This document shows, piece by piece, positions 25,278 to 32,459 of a stretch of DNA of 33,355 bases. The notes below the pieces were generated by a model. That model did no database searches, was not told where the DNA came from, and worked only from the letters and a program-made list of their open reading frames with translations. Both the position numbers and the translations under genes were made by a program. Position 1 is the first letter of the stretch. Each line of letters starts with the position of its first letter. This DNA is from Nonomuraea basaltis (GTDB lineage: Bacteria > Actinomycetota > Actinomycetes > Streptosporangiales > Streptosporangiaceae), in the NCBI RefSeq assembly GCF_005893125.1, contig NZ_VCJS01000143.1, forward strand, positions 1-33,355, read 5' to 3'.

Positions 25278-25442
25278 TCATCGCTCTTCGCGGAACGGCA
25301 CGTGGCTGCGCACGATCGGGTCGTATTTGCGCAGGGTGAGCCGGTCGGGATCGTTGCGCCGGTTCTTGGTGGTCACGTACGTGTAGCCGGTTCCGGCGGT
25401 CGAACGGAGTTTGATCACCGGGCGCAGCTCGTTTCTGGTCAA
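25278..25442 (-). CDS. rpmG: Ribosomal protein bL33, zinc-free form
   Basis: 54-aa large-subunit protein bL33: TRNELRPVIKLRSTAGTGYT, then YVTTKNRRNDPDRLTLRKYD and PIVRSHVPFREER. No cysteines. The start is TTG 25442, giving (M)TRNELRP as in relatives; GGAAGGA lies five bases upstream. A longer frame from 25487 would run through the Zur-like site and is unlikely. First gene of the leftward operon, 33 bases from the putative Zur box. Confidence 0.93.
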   Translation of the reverse strand: MTRNELRPVIKLRSTAGTGYTYVTTKNRRNDPDRLTLRKYDPIVRSHVPFREER

Positions 25443-25475
25443 AGCGATTCCTTCCGGGGTTGCGAACCTATGCCA

Positions 25476-25496
25476 TGATAACGACAACGATTTTCA
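25476..25496. promoter_or_regulatory. Putative Zur box (divergent promoter)
   Basis: AT-rich island in GC-rich DNA: TGATAACGACAACGATTTTCA, imperfectly palindromic, followed by TTTTG. It resembles actinobacterial Zur sites (consensus near TGAAAATGATTTTCA) and sits between the divergent zinc-free ribosomal operon and the COG0523/bS18 pair. Zur with zinc would repress both. Assigned from sequence resemblance and gene context. Confidence 0.75.
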
Positions 25497-25516
25497 TTTT
25501 GGCAACTGGAGGTTCA

Positions 25517-26647
25517 GTGTCCACCCCCGTCGTCCTCGTCGCGGGCCTGCACGGCCCGGCACGCACGGCCACCGTCGAGCGGCTCCTGGCCGGTCATCCC
25601 GGCTCGGTCGCCGTCCACCACGACCTCGGCCAGGTCACCCGGGGCCTGGTCCGGCGCACCGTACGCGACCGGGCCGGCGTACGGGACGAGGCGGACGTGC
25701 GCCTCGCGCACGGCTGCGTGACCTGCACCGTGCGCGAGGACCTGCTCCCCCAGCTGATCAGGCTGGCGCCCACCGCCACGCTGCTGATCGCCGACCTTTG
25801 GGACTCGGTCGAGCCGCGCTCGGTGGCCGAGGCAGTCGACTGCGAGCAGGCCCGCGACCTGCTGCGCCTGACCGGCGTGCTCACCGCGCTGGACGCCGGC
25901 GTCATGCCCGAGGACATCACCCGCGGCGAACGCCTGGCCGAGGTCGGCAAGCCCGCGGCCGCCGGCGACCAGCGCTACCTGGCCGAGGTCCTGGCCCGGC
26001 AGATCGAGTACCCGACCGCCCTGGTGCTGCATGGCGGCGACGAGGGCGACCGGGAGCTGTCACGTGCGGTGCTCGCCCACCTGGCCCCGCTCACCCAGGT
26101 CCACCCGATCACCGCCCTGCCACCCGTCACCGGCGCCGCGCTGTGCACCGCGGAGCTGGCCGAACGCGTCGAACCGGCCACCGCCCAGCTGCCCTGCGAC
26201 GCCCAGACCGACGAGATCATCACCATGGTGTGGCGCGAGCGCCGGCCGCTGCATCCCGGCCGCCTGTTCGAGGCCGTGGACGAGCTGGTGACCGAGTCCG
26301 TACGCTCGCGCGGCCGCTTCTGGCTGGCCGGCCGGCCCGACCGGATGCTCGCCTGGGACGCGGTGGCCGGGATCGTCTCGGTGGAGGACGCCGGGCCCTG
26401 GCTGGCCGCGTTGCCCGAGGCCGCCTGGGATCTCGTCTCCCCCGCCCGCCGCCTGGCCGCCTCCCTGGACTGGGACCCCGAACGCGGCGACCGCGTCCAG
26501 CACCTGGTCTTCACCGGCCCCGACCTCGACACCGGCCGCCTGAGCGGACTGCTCGACGCCTGCCTGCTCACCGAGCGGGAGCAGCGGGCCGGCGCGCGCC
26601 TCGACGACCCGTTCGCCCCCATCCTCGACCTGAAGGAGATCGCATGA
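25517..26647 (+). CDS. COG0523/CobW-like protein with degenerate GTPase motifs
   Basis: 376-aa cytosolic protein of the COG0523/CobW family (zinc or cobalt metallochaperone GTPases). The fold is recognisable: P-loop position GLHGPART (residues 10-17), metal-site position GCVTCTVREDLLPQL (66-80) and the CobW C-terminal domain (about 225-345, with ERRPLHPGRLFEAVDELV and SRGRFWLAGRPDRMLAWD). Key residues differ: Walker A has Ala-Arg in place of Gly-Lys, the CxCC motif is CVTC, and the NKxD guanine-specificity position reads HGGDEGD. GTP use is therefore doubtful. The start is GTG 25517 with TGGAGG four to five bases upstream. It overlaps bS18 (ATGA). In Streptomyces coelicolor a similar gene sits in the same Zur-controlled setting. 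Confidence 0.85.
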   Translation: MSTPVVLVAGLHGPARTATVERLLAGHPGSVAVHHDLGQVTRGLVRRTVRDRAGVRDEADVRLAHGCVTCTVREDLLPQLIRLAPTATLLIADLWDSVEPRSVAEAVDCEQARDLLRLTGVLTALDAGVMPEDITRGERLAEVGKPAAAGDQRYLAEVLARQIEYPTALVLHGGDEGDRELSRAVLAHLAPLTQVHPITALPPVTGAALCTAELAERVEPATAQLPCDAQTDEIITMVWRERRPLHPGRLFEAVDELVTESVRSRGRFWLAGRPDRMLAWDAVAGIVSVEDAGPWLAALPEAAWDLVSPARRLAASLDWDPERGDRVQHLVFTGPDLDTGRLSGLLDACLLTEREQRAGARLDDPFAPILDLKEIA

Positions 26648-26880
26648 CCCGCACGAAGCCCGGCCGCGCCCCGCGCAAGAAGGCCAACCCGCTCCTGTAC
26701 GTGGACCGCATCGACTACAAGGACGTCAACCTGCTGCGCAAGTTCGTCTCCGACCGGGGCAAGATCCGCAGCCGCCGGGTCACCGGCGTCACGGTGCAGC
26801 AGCAGCGGCAGCTGGCCAAGGCCATCAAGAACGCCCGCGAGATGGCCCTGCTCCCGTACTCCTCCCGCGCGGCCACGTAA
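26644..26880 (+). CDS. rpsR: Ribosomal protein bS18, zinc-free form
   Basis: 78-aa small-subunit protein bS18. KKANPLLYVDRIDYKDVNLL, RKFVSDRGKIRSRRVTGVTV and QQQRQLAKAIKNAREMALLP match the family. The zinc-binding cysteines of the housekeeping form (usually in the KKxCxxC region) are replaced, and no cysteine occurs. The ATG overlaps the COG0523-like stop by 4 bases, so translation is coupled. A second, zinc-type copy should exist elsewhere in the genome. Confidence 0.95.
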   Translation: MTRTKPGRAPRKKANPLLYVDRIDYKDVNLLRKFVSDRGKIRSRRVTGVTVQQQRQLAKAIKNAREMALLPYSSRAAT

Positions 26881-26885
26881 CCGCA

Positions 26886-26903
26886 CGCCCGGTGACCCGG
26901 GCG
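26886..26903 (+). terminator. Candidate terminator after bS18
   Basis: Perfect 7-bp stem CGCCCGG / CCGGGCG with TGAC loop, six bases after the stop at 26880 and ahead of the convergent exporter-fusion gene. Confidence 0.6.
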
Positions 26904-27054
26904 AGCGCCCAGGCGACATCCTTGAGCGGGGCGTGCCGCCGGCCCGCCCGGTCGTGGTACGACGCCGACCGCGAGACCCGACGAACTGGGCGAATCGGCG
27001 AGGCGACCGGCCCGAGCGGAGACGAGCCGGCCGCCTGCGTCGATCCTTGGGGTG

Positions 27055-27423
27055 TCAGCCGAAGAATCCGACCACGCGGCGGATTTGATCGCCCGTGAGC
27101 TCCACGACGTCGTGGCCGGTGGCGACGGGTGTGTCGGAGCCGGGCGCGCCCAGCTTCCAGGTGAACAGCGCCGTGTCATGGTGGGCGTTGATCAGCGTGC
27201 CGAGGCTGAACACCAGATCGCCGAACCCCTCCTGGGCCCGGCCGATCGCGGCGGAGAGCTCGGTGCGCCCGTGCAGGCCCTCGTAGTCGGGGTCGGCGTA
27301 GACCGAGTCCTCGGTGAGAACGGCCTTGATGAGGACCTCCCGGGCCACGGCGTCGCGCTCGTTCCAGATGCCGAGGTACTTGAGGACGAGGTCATTGACG
27401 GTCTGCAGGTCGGCGGCGCTCAT
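27055..27423 (-). CDS. SnoaL-like protein from internal start (alternative product)
   Basis: 122-aa SnoaL/NTF2-like protein lying in frame at the end of the exporter gene. ATG 27423 is preceded by GGAAGGA about nine bases upstream, and the protein then has a normal stand-alone length: TVNDLVLKYLGIWNERDAVA, EDSVYADPDYEGLHGRTELS and PVATGHDVVELTGDQIRRVV. Such folds act as small isomerases, hydrolases or binding proteins. Whether it is made separately, only as a fusion, or both cannot be told from sequence. Confidence 0.5.
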   Translation of the reverse strand: MSAADLQTVNDLVLKYLGIWNERDAVAREVLIKAVLTEDSVYADPDYEGLHGRTELSAAIGRAQEGFGDLVFSLGTLINAHHDTALFTWKLGAPGSDTPVATGHDVVELTGDQIRRVVGFFG

Positions 27424-28881
27424 GAGGTGGTTCCTTCCAGGGGATGTGGTGGACTGCCGGGGCGAAGACGAAGAAGTGGAGGGTTTGAGGAGCAGGGCGG
27501 CCAGGCCCCCGAGGGCGGTGACGGCCGCGGCCGCCCATCCGGCCGCCTGCAGGCCGCCGAGCACCTCGGCTGACGGCGCCGCACCGGCGCTCAGGCCGGC
27601 GGTGGCGACGGCGACGAAGACCGCCAGGCCCATCGCCCCGCCGACCTCCTTCGCCGTGCTGGCCAGACCCGAGGCCACACCTTGTTCCCGTGACGCCACG
27701 CCGGCGCCCGCCGCGGCGAACAGCGCCACGAACGCGACGCCGCCGAAGAAACCCCAGATGACGCTGCCGGGCAGCAGCGTCCAGAACCCGCCGCCGAGGG
27801 GCATGCCGGTGATCAGCACCGCGATCCCGATCCCGGTGCCGAACATCCCGGCACTCAGCGTGGTACGGATCCCCCACCGGCCGAGCATCACCGGTGCGGC
27901 CTTCAACGCGGCGGCCATGCAGACGAGGGTGAGTGGCAGGAACGTCAGCCCCGCCTCCAGGGCGCTGTAGCCGAGTACCGGCTGCAGATAGGAGGTGAGG
28001 ACGTAGTAGCCGCCGCCGAGCGTGCCCTGGAACACCGCGATCACGGCCATCGTCGTGGCCAGGCCACGCTGCCGCAGCAACCGCAGGGGGATGAGCGGGT
28101 CCCGGCTGCGCGACTCGACCAGGAGCAGCAGGCCAAGCAGCGCCGCAGCGCCGGCCAGCGCCCCGGCGCCGCGCACCGTCGCCCAACCCGTCTCCGGCCC
28201 GCTGGCCAGGCCGAACACCAGGAGCGTCGAGCCCGCCGTGGCCAGCAGTGCGCCAGGAACGTCGAATCCGCCCAGATCAGAAGTACGGCGAGGATCGGCG
28301 GGCAGCAGCCGGGGCGCGGCGACGGCGGCGCCGATGGTCAGGGGAAGGTTCACGAAGAACACCCACTCCCAGCCCAGGTAGCTGGTCAGCACGCCGCCCA
28401 GCAGCGACCCGGCGGCCAGGCCCGCGCTGCCGGCCATGCCCCAGGCGCCCAGCGCGCGGTTGCGGGCGGCCCCTTCGGCGAATCCCCGGTAGATCAGCGC
28501 GAGCGTGGCGGGGGTGAGCAGGGCGCCGCCGACGCCCTGGACGGCGCGCGCGGCAAGCAGCAGGCCTGAGTCCGTGGCCAGGCCGCCGGCCAGCGAGGCC
28601 ACGCCGTACAGCGTGAGGCCCAGCACGAAGATTCTGCGGGGACCGAGCTTGTCGACGATCCGCCCGCCCAGCAGCAATAGCCCGCCCAGGCCGATGGCGT
28701 ACGCGCTGACCACCCACTGCACGGACTGGGCGCTGAAGCCCAGGGCCGCGCCGATGTCGGGCAGCGCCACGTACACGATGTTGTAGTCAAGAGCCACGAT
28801 GAGCTGCGTGAAGGCCAGCAAAGCCAGCCTGAGGCCGGGACGTTCCGCGCGGGTGGGGGCGCGGGAAACCACAGAGGTCAA
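27055..28881 (-). CDS. DHA2-type MFS exporter fused to SnoaL-like domain
   Basis: 608-aa reading frame. Residues 1-470 are a drug:H+ antiporter-2 (EmrB/QacA-like) transporter, about 14 membrane segments; diagnostic blocks are LIVALDYNIVYVALPDIGAA (motif D1), GGRIVDKLGPRRIFVLGL (motif A), LLAARAVQGVGGALLTPATL (motif B) and GSAGLAAGSLLGGVLTSYLG (motif C). A Ser/Pro-rich linker (KPSTSSSSPRQSTTSP) leads without a stop to a 122-residue SnoaL/NTF2-like domain (residues 487-608). The start is TTG 28881, with AGGTGGT five bases upstream; GTG 28872 is an alternative. Divergent from a TetR gene that probably represses it. The linker DNA contains a ribosome-binding site, so the SnoaL part may also be made alone. 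Confidence 0.85.
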   Translation of the reverse strand: MTSVVSRAPTRAERPGLRLALLAFTQLIVALDYNIVYVALPDIGAALGFSAQSVQWVVSAYAIGLGGLLLLGGRIVDKLGPRRIFVLGLTLYGVASLAGGLATDSGLLLAARAVQGVGGALLTPATLALIYRGFAEGAARNRALGAWGMAGSAGLAAGSLLGGVLTSYLGWEWVFFVNLPLTIGAAVAAPRLLPADPRRTSDLGGFDVPGALLATAGSTLLVFGLASGPETGWATVRGAGALAGAAALLGLLLLVESRSRDPLIPLRLLRQRGLATTMAVIAVFQGTLGGGYYVLTSYLQPVLGYSALEAGLTFLPLTLVCMAAALKAAPVMLGRWGIRTTLSAGMFGTGIGIAVLITGMPLGGGFWTLLPGSVIWGFFGGVAFVALFAAAGAGVASREQGVASGLASTAKEVGGAMGLAVFVAVATAGLSAGAAPSAEVLGGLQAAGWAAAAVTALGGLAALLLKPSTSSSSPRQSTTSPGRNHLMSAADLQTVNDLVLKYLGIWNERDAVAREVLIKAVLTEDSVYADPDYEGLHGRTELSAAIGRAQEGFGDLVFSLGTLINAHHDTALFTWKLGAPGSDTPVATGHDVVELTGDQIRRVVGFFG

Positions 28882-28930
28882 GAGACACCACCTACACGGA
28901 GATTGATTTCTACACGCCGTTCAAATTTCA

Positions 28931-28945
28931 TACTGGCGAACAGTA
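28931..28945. promoter_or_regulatory. Candidate TetR operator between exporter and TetR
   Basis: TACTGGCGAACAGTA: perfect 5-bp arms TACTG/CAGTA around GCGAA, in the 103-base divergent region. Outer CTACAC (28910-28915) and GTGTAG (28954-28959) are also inverted, nearly about the same centre. AT-rich surroundings suggest overlapping promoters. Confidence 0.6.
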
Positions 28946-28984
28946 GCGGAACTGTGTAGAGTGTCAAGCGTGGGAGATCAGACG

Positions 28985-29761
28985 ATGAGCAGACGCGAGC
29001 GGCTACGCGCGGAGACCACGGCGGAGATCAAGACGATCGCGCTCAAGCTCATGGCCGCAGGCGGCCCCGACGCCATCTCCCTGCGCGCTATCGCCCGCGA
29101 AATGGGCATGACCGCGGGCGCCATCTACAGCTATTTCGCCACCCGCGACGATCTGGTGACCACGCTCATCGGAGACGTCTACACCGCGCTCGTGGGCAGG
29201 GCGGAGGCCGCGCGCGACACCGTGCCCGCCGACGACCCGGGCGGGCGGATTCTGGCCTGGGCGCAGACCGTACGCGAGTGGGCGCTGGCCAACCCGGAAG
29301 GCTTCCGGCTGATCTACGGCGATCCGGTTCCCGGCTACCACGCCCCGGCGGACGGTCCCGCCAAGGAGGCCGAGCACCGCGCCTGCACCGGCCTCACCGG
29401 GCTCGTCGCGGCGGCCTGGCCGGAAGCCGGGCGCCAGGCGGGCGGCGGCGACTACGCATGGTCCGACTTCGAACCGAGCCTGGCCCACGCCATCCAGGGC
29501 TCCTTCCCCGGCCTGCCGCCCGCCGCGGTCGCGCTCACGCTTCGCGTGTGGGGACGCATGCACGGCCTGGTCGCCCTGGAGATCTACGGCCATCTGCGCG
29601 GGCTCACCCGTGATCCCTCCGCGGTCTACCAGGACGAGATGATCAGCCTGATCACTTCCCTCGGCCTCCCATCCCCGCATGACGCAGGACAGCAACACGG
29701 CAACGCCGGCACGAGCACGAACAGGAGACGGTCACCGCGCCCGCAGAGCAACGAGACGTAG
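28985..29761 (+). CDS. TetR-family regulator (TetR_C_13-like)
   Basis: 258-aa TetR-family repressor. HTH: RAETTAEIKTIALKLMAAGG, ISLRAIAREMGMTAGAIYSY (recognition helix) and FATRDDLVTTLIG. The C-terminal domain (70-215) has WAQTVREWALANPEGFRLIY followed by GDPVPGYHAP, typical of a large actinobacterial TetR subgroup, and GRMHGLVALEIYGHL. The final 35 residues are a disordered Gln/Asn/Arg-rich tail. ATG 28985 follows GGGAGA; GTG 28970 and GTG 28961 are alternatives. Divergent from the DHA2-SnoaL gene, with a palindrome between. Confidence 0.92.
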   Translation: MSRRERLRAETTAEIKTIALKLMAAGGPDAISLRAIAREMGMTAGAIYSYFATRDDLVTTLIGDVYTALVGRAEAARDTVPADDPGGRILAWAQTVREWALANPEGFRLIYGDPVPGYHAPADGPAKEAEHRACTGLTGLVAAAWPEAGRQAGGGDYAWSDFEPSLAHAIQGSFPGLPPAAVALTLRVWGRMHGLVALEIYGHLRGLTRDPSAVYQDEMISLITSLGLPSPHDAGQQHGNAGTSTNRRRSPRPQSNET

Positions 29762-29874
29762 GGCTTCCCCTGCCCTCCGACCTCGCCGACGTGCCGTGAG
29801 GGGAGCGAGGCCAGCCCTCGACGACGTCGGCCATGCGGGTCGACGGGCTGGGCCGCCGCCTGGCCGAGCTGTCG

Positions 29875-29908
29875 GCGCGCGTACGGCCGCGAGCAGCCGT
29901 ACGCGCGC
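29875..29908. terminator. Perfect 13-bp hairpin, candidate terminator
   Basis: GCGCGCGTACGGC and GCCGTACGCGCGC form a perfect 13-bp stem around CGCGAGCA, 114 bases after the TetR stop. No U-tract follows. A terminator for the TetR transcript is most likely, though the distance is long. Confidence 0.5.
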
Positions 29909-29928
29909 CATCACCCGATGAGAGCCGC

Positions 29929-29958
29929 GATCAGAAGCCGAAGAACGGCTGGTTGATC
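29929..29958. repeat. Imperfect inverted repeat
   Basis: GATCA-ga-AGCCG / CGGCT-ggt-TGATC with AAGAA loop, 20 bases after the larger hairpin. Possibly a second terminator element, also for minus-strand transcripts from the TetR at 30241-30876. Confidence 0.4.
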
Positions 29959-30240
29959 AGGGCGATTAGGACCGGTCGTCGTCATTGCTCGGCGAGCGCA
30001 TTGGAGCGTCAACGCTCTGCCGGCGGTCCCGCCGGTCACGCAAACCCCCGGACCTACCCGTCCACGGCGGCCCAAACGGCGCCGGCGCGCGAGATTCTTC
30101 GTCACGCCCGGCACACGCCGCCCTACCCCAGCCTCGAGCCGCCGGCGGCCAGGATGAGCAGGTCCCATGGTCGTGGAGTCCCCCGTGGGCGTCGTTGCCG
30201 ATCTCGTCCGGTCCGCCGGTGTGCGGGACCGCGGGCGTGG

Positions 30241-30876
30241 CTACGTGTGACCGTGGAGGAAGGCACGGATGCTTGCGGTGACCATTTCGGTCGTCTTCTC
30301 TTTCGAGGGGGCGGCGGTGTGCGGCGAGGGGGCGGCGACCGACAGGAGCGCCATGAGATGGAGGGCCGCGAGTTCCGGATCCCGCAGATTGAGCAGTCCG
30401 CGCTCGGCAGCCTGCTCGAGCCGGCGGGCCAGTTCGCGTCGGACACGGGACGGCCCCGTTTGCTGCCAGGCGTCGATGGCGGCTTGGGGGATGTGCCCGG
30501 CCTCGGCGTTGATCTGCCGGACCAGCGCGAAGTGGTCGGTGTTTTCGGGCGCCAGGACAACCAGATCCCGACCGAAATCGATGAGGTCGGATTCCAGATC
30601 GGTGATCTTGCGCAGGTGGCGGTCGATGACGGCGATCTGGCTCTCGGCCGCGCGATGGCCGCTCTCCTGGATGACGGCCTGAAAGAGCTCGGCCTTGTCG
30701 GTGAAGTGGTTGTAGATGGTGCGCGTGGACACTCCGGCGGTCGCCGCGATCGCATCGATGCTGGCCCGGGCGTAGCCGTCACGCGCGAACACCGTCAGTG
30801 CGCCGGCGAGGATCGCCCGGCGCTTGTCCGCGAGCCCGCCGCGGGAGCGTGTCTTCGCCGCATCCCGGCCGATCAT
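30241..30876 (-). CDS. TetR/AcrR-family regulator (AefR-like C-terminus)
   Basis: 211-aa TetR-family repressor. HTH: KRRAILAGALTVFARDGYAR, ASIDAIAATAGVSTRTIYNH (recognition helix) and FTDKAELFQAVIQ. The C-terminal domain (80-200), with FALVRQINAEAGHIPQAAID and LRDPELAALHLMALLS, resembles the AefR-like group. ATG 30876 has GGGGAGG five bases upstream; an in-frame GTG-type start at 30897 is less likely. No obvious target lies beside it; its upstream region has direct repeats that may be its own operator. Confidence 0.92.
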   Translation of the reverse strand: MIGRDAAKTRSRGGLADKRRAILAGALTVFARDGYARASIDAIAATAGVSTRTIYNHFTDKAELFQAVIQESGHRAAESQIAVIDRHLRKITDLESDLIDFGRDLVVLAPENTDHFALVRQINAEAGHIPQAAIDAWQQTGPSRVRRELARRLEQAAERGLLNLRDPELAALHLMALLSVAAPSPHTAAPSKEKTTEMVTASIRAFLHGHT

Positions 30877-30954
30877 GGGTGCCTCCCCGTCATCCAACGT
30901 GACCTCGTTCCGCTGCCGACCGGCCGATTTGCCGCATCAGCGGACTTACCCGAT

Positions 30955-30996
30955 ACGTTTTACTAGATGCAACGCACGTTTTACTCTAGCACGTGC
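30955..30996. promoter_or_regulatory. Direct repeats and palindrome upstream of TetR
   Basis: ACGTTTTACT occurs at 30955-30964 and 30976-30985, 21 bases (two helical turns) apart, followed by the palindrome GCACGTGC at 30989-30996. This AT-rich block, about 80 bases above the TetR start, is a likely promoter/operator region. Confidence 0.5.
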
Positions 30997-31182
30997 GTCT
31001 GAAACGAGGGCCACGACCACGAGAAAGCCGCTGCGGCACCGTCCCCTGACCTGCGACGGGATGCCCCATCACTACCGGCTGTTCCGCTGTTCGGCCCTCC
31101 GCTCGAGTCCGTGCCATCAGGGGAAAAGTAGCCGTCTGTAGTCATCAGAGCCACGGTGTTATGGCCTTCCACTGTCGCCGAA

Positions 31183-31198
31183 AAAGTGATATCACTTT
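31183..31198. promoter_or_regulatory. Perfect 16-bp palindrome upstream of SPFH gene
   Basis: AAAGTGATATCACTTT, fully symmetric, 35 bases before ATG 31234, followed by GATAGC, a possible -10 element. Strong operator candidate. The ribbon-helix-helix protein encoded two genes downstream is an obvious candidate binder, but that is inference. Confidence 0.7.
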
Positions 31199-31233
31199 GA
31201 TAGCAGGATGAAGTCACGTAGAAGGGACGGACG

Positions 31234-32184
31234 ATGGCGAACACATCGGGCGGGGCCGCACTCGGGGCCGCCGTCGTGGACATGCCCGCACCGCACACGA
31301 GCGAGCACCCGGTGCGGGCGGGCAACGGGTTCGTGATGCTGGGGGTGGCGGTGGCGCTGGACCTGGCCGGGATCGCGCTGCTCGTCGTGGGAATCGTCAT
31401 GCTCGCCTCGGGGGCCGGGCAGGGCGGCATGTGGGTGGTCATCGTGAGCAGCCTGATGATCCTGCTCGGGTTCTTCATGTACTTCGGCCTCACCGCGGTG
31501 GCGCCGGGCGAGGCCAGGGTGGTGCAGCTGCTCGGCCGGTACGTCGGCACCCTGCGCACCCCCGGCTTCCAGTGGGTCAACCCGATCACGGCGCGCCGGC
31601 GGGTGTCCACGAGGATCCGCAACCACGAGACGGACGTGACGAAGGTCAACGACGCGGACGGCAACCCGATCCAGATCGCGACCGTGGTGGTCTGGCAGGT
31701 GCAGGACACCGCGCAGGCGGTCTTCGAGGTGGACGACTTCGTGGAGTTCGTGGCCATCCAGACGGAGACGGCCGTGCGGCACATCGCGGGCAGCTATCCG
31801 TACGACGCGCACGGCGAGCCCAAGCTGTCCCTGCGGGACAACGCCGACGAGATCAACGAGCGGCTGTCCACGGAGATCGCGGCCAGGGTGTCGTCCGCCG
31901 GGGTGAAGGTCATCGAGTCCCGCATCATCCACCTGGCGTACGCGCCCGAGATCGCCCACGCCATGCTGCGCCGCCAGCAGGCGGGCGCAGTGGTGGCGGC
32001 TCGGCAGCGGATCGTCGAGGGGGCGGTCGGCATGGTGGAGATGGCCCTGGCCAAGCTTGCCGAGCACGACGTGGTCGAGCTGGACGAGGAGCGCAAGGCG
32101 GCCATGGTGAGCAACCTGCTCGTGGTGCTGGTCGGTGACCGCGACACCCAGCCCGTGCTCAACACGGGCACGCTCTACCACTAG
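31234..32184 (+). CDS. SPFH/Band-7 domain membrane protein
   Basis: 316-aa membrane protein of the SPFH (stomatin/prohibitin/flotillin) superfamily. Two adjacent hydrophobic segments (residues 32-58 and 64-88) anchor it; the SPFH domain follows at about 90-290: VAPGEARVVQLLGRYVGTLR, GFQWVNPITARRRVSTR, NPIQIATVVVWQVQDTAQAV, RHIAGSYPYDAHGEP and GVKVIESRIIHLAYAPEIAH. No long coiled-coil tail as in flotillins. Such proteins oligomerise and organise membrane microdomains or scaffold proteases. GAAGGGA is the ribosome-binding site. The stop is five bases before the ribbon-helix-helix gene. The N-terminal 30 residues are probably cytoplasmic and flexible. Confidence 0.92.
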   Translation: MANTSGGAALGAAVVDMPAPHTSEHPVRAGNGFVMLGVAVALDLAGIALLVVGIVMLASGAGQGGMWVVIVSSLMILLGFFMYFGLTAVAPGEARVVQLLGRYVGTLRTPGFQWVNPITARRRVSTRIRNHETDVTKVNDADGNPIQIATVVVWQVQDTAQAVFEVDDFVEFVAIQTETAVRHIAGSYPYDAHGEPKLSLRDNADEINERLSTEIAARVSSAGVKVIESRIIHLAYAPEIAHAMLRRQQAGAVVAARQRIVEGAVGMVEMALAKLAEHDVVELDEERKAAMVSNLLVVLVGDRDTQPVLNTGTLYH

Positions 32185-32189
32185 TCACC

Positions 32190-32459
32190 GTGGAGCGGAA
32201 GAAGATCCTGCTGCGGCTTGACCCGGTGGTTCACGACGCGCTGGCCAGGTGGGCGTCCGACGAGCTGCGCAGCACGAACTCCCAGATCGAGTTCCTGCTG
32301 CGCAGGGCCCTGTCCGAGGCCGGACGCCTGCCCGACGGGGTGGGGCGGATGCGCCCACGCGGACGGCCGAGGAAGGCGCCAGAGGACGGCACAGGGGACG
32401 GCACAGATCAGGAAGAAGAAGAGGAGCGGGCGGATGGAGACGCAAGTGAAGCAGGGTGA
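32190..32459 (+). CDS. Ribbon-helix-helix (Arc-type) protein with AT-hook
   Basis: 89-aa DNA-binding protein. Residues 3-45 are an Arc/MetJ-type ribbon-helix-helix fold: KKILLRLDPVVHDALARWAS (beta strand and helix A), then LRSTNSQIEFLLRRALSEAG (turn and helix B). Residues 54-62, MRPRGRPRK, match an AT-hook (GRP core in basic residues), and the tail is strongly acidic (QEEEEER). The start is GTG 32190. Overlaps the GPP34 gene by 26 bases: the poly-Glu codons supply the GAGGAG ribosome-binding site for that gene. Probably a dimeric transcription regulator of this operon. Confidence 0.85.
   Translation: MERKKILLRLDPVVHDALARWASDELRSTNSQIEFLLRRALSEAGRLPDGVGRMRPRGRPRKAPEDGTGDGTDQEEEEERADGDASEAG

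Larger units (their letters stand above)
29762..30240. other. Gene-free stretch with hairpins
   Basis: About 480 bases between the two TetR genes. I recognise no coding sequence; short frames on both strands have no family resemblance. It holds two inverted repeats (29875-29908 and 29929-29958). Confidence 0.5.

Noticed and set aside
29911..29985. 24-codon minus-strand ORF in the gene-free stretch
   Set aside because: No ribosome-binding site, spans the inverted repeat, and no recognisable peptide.
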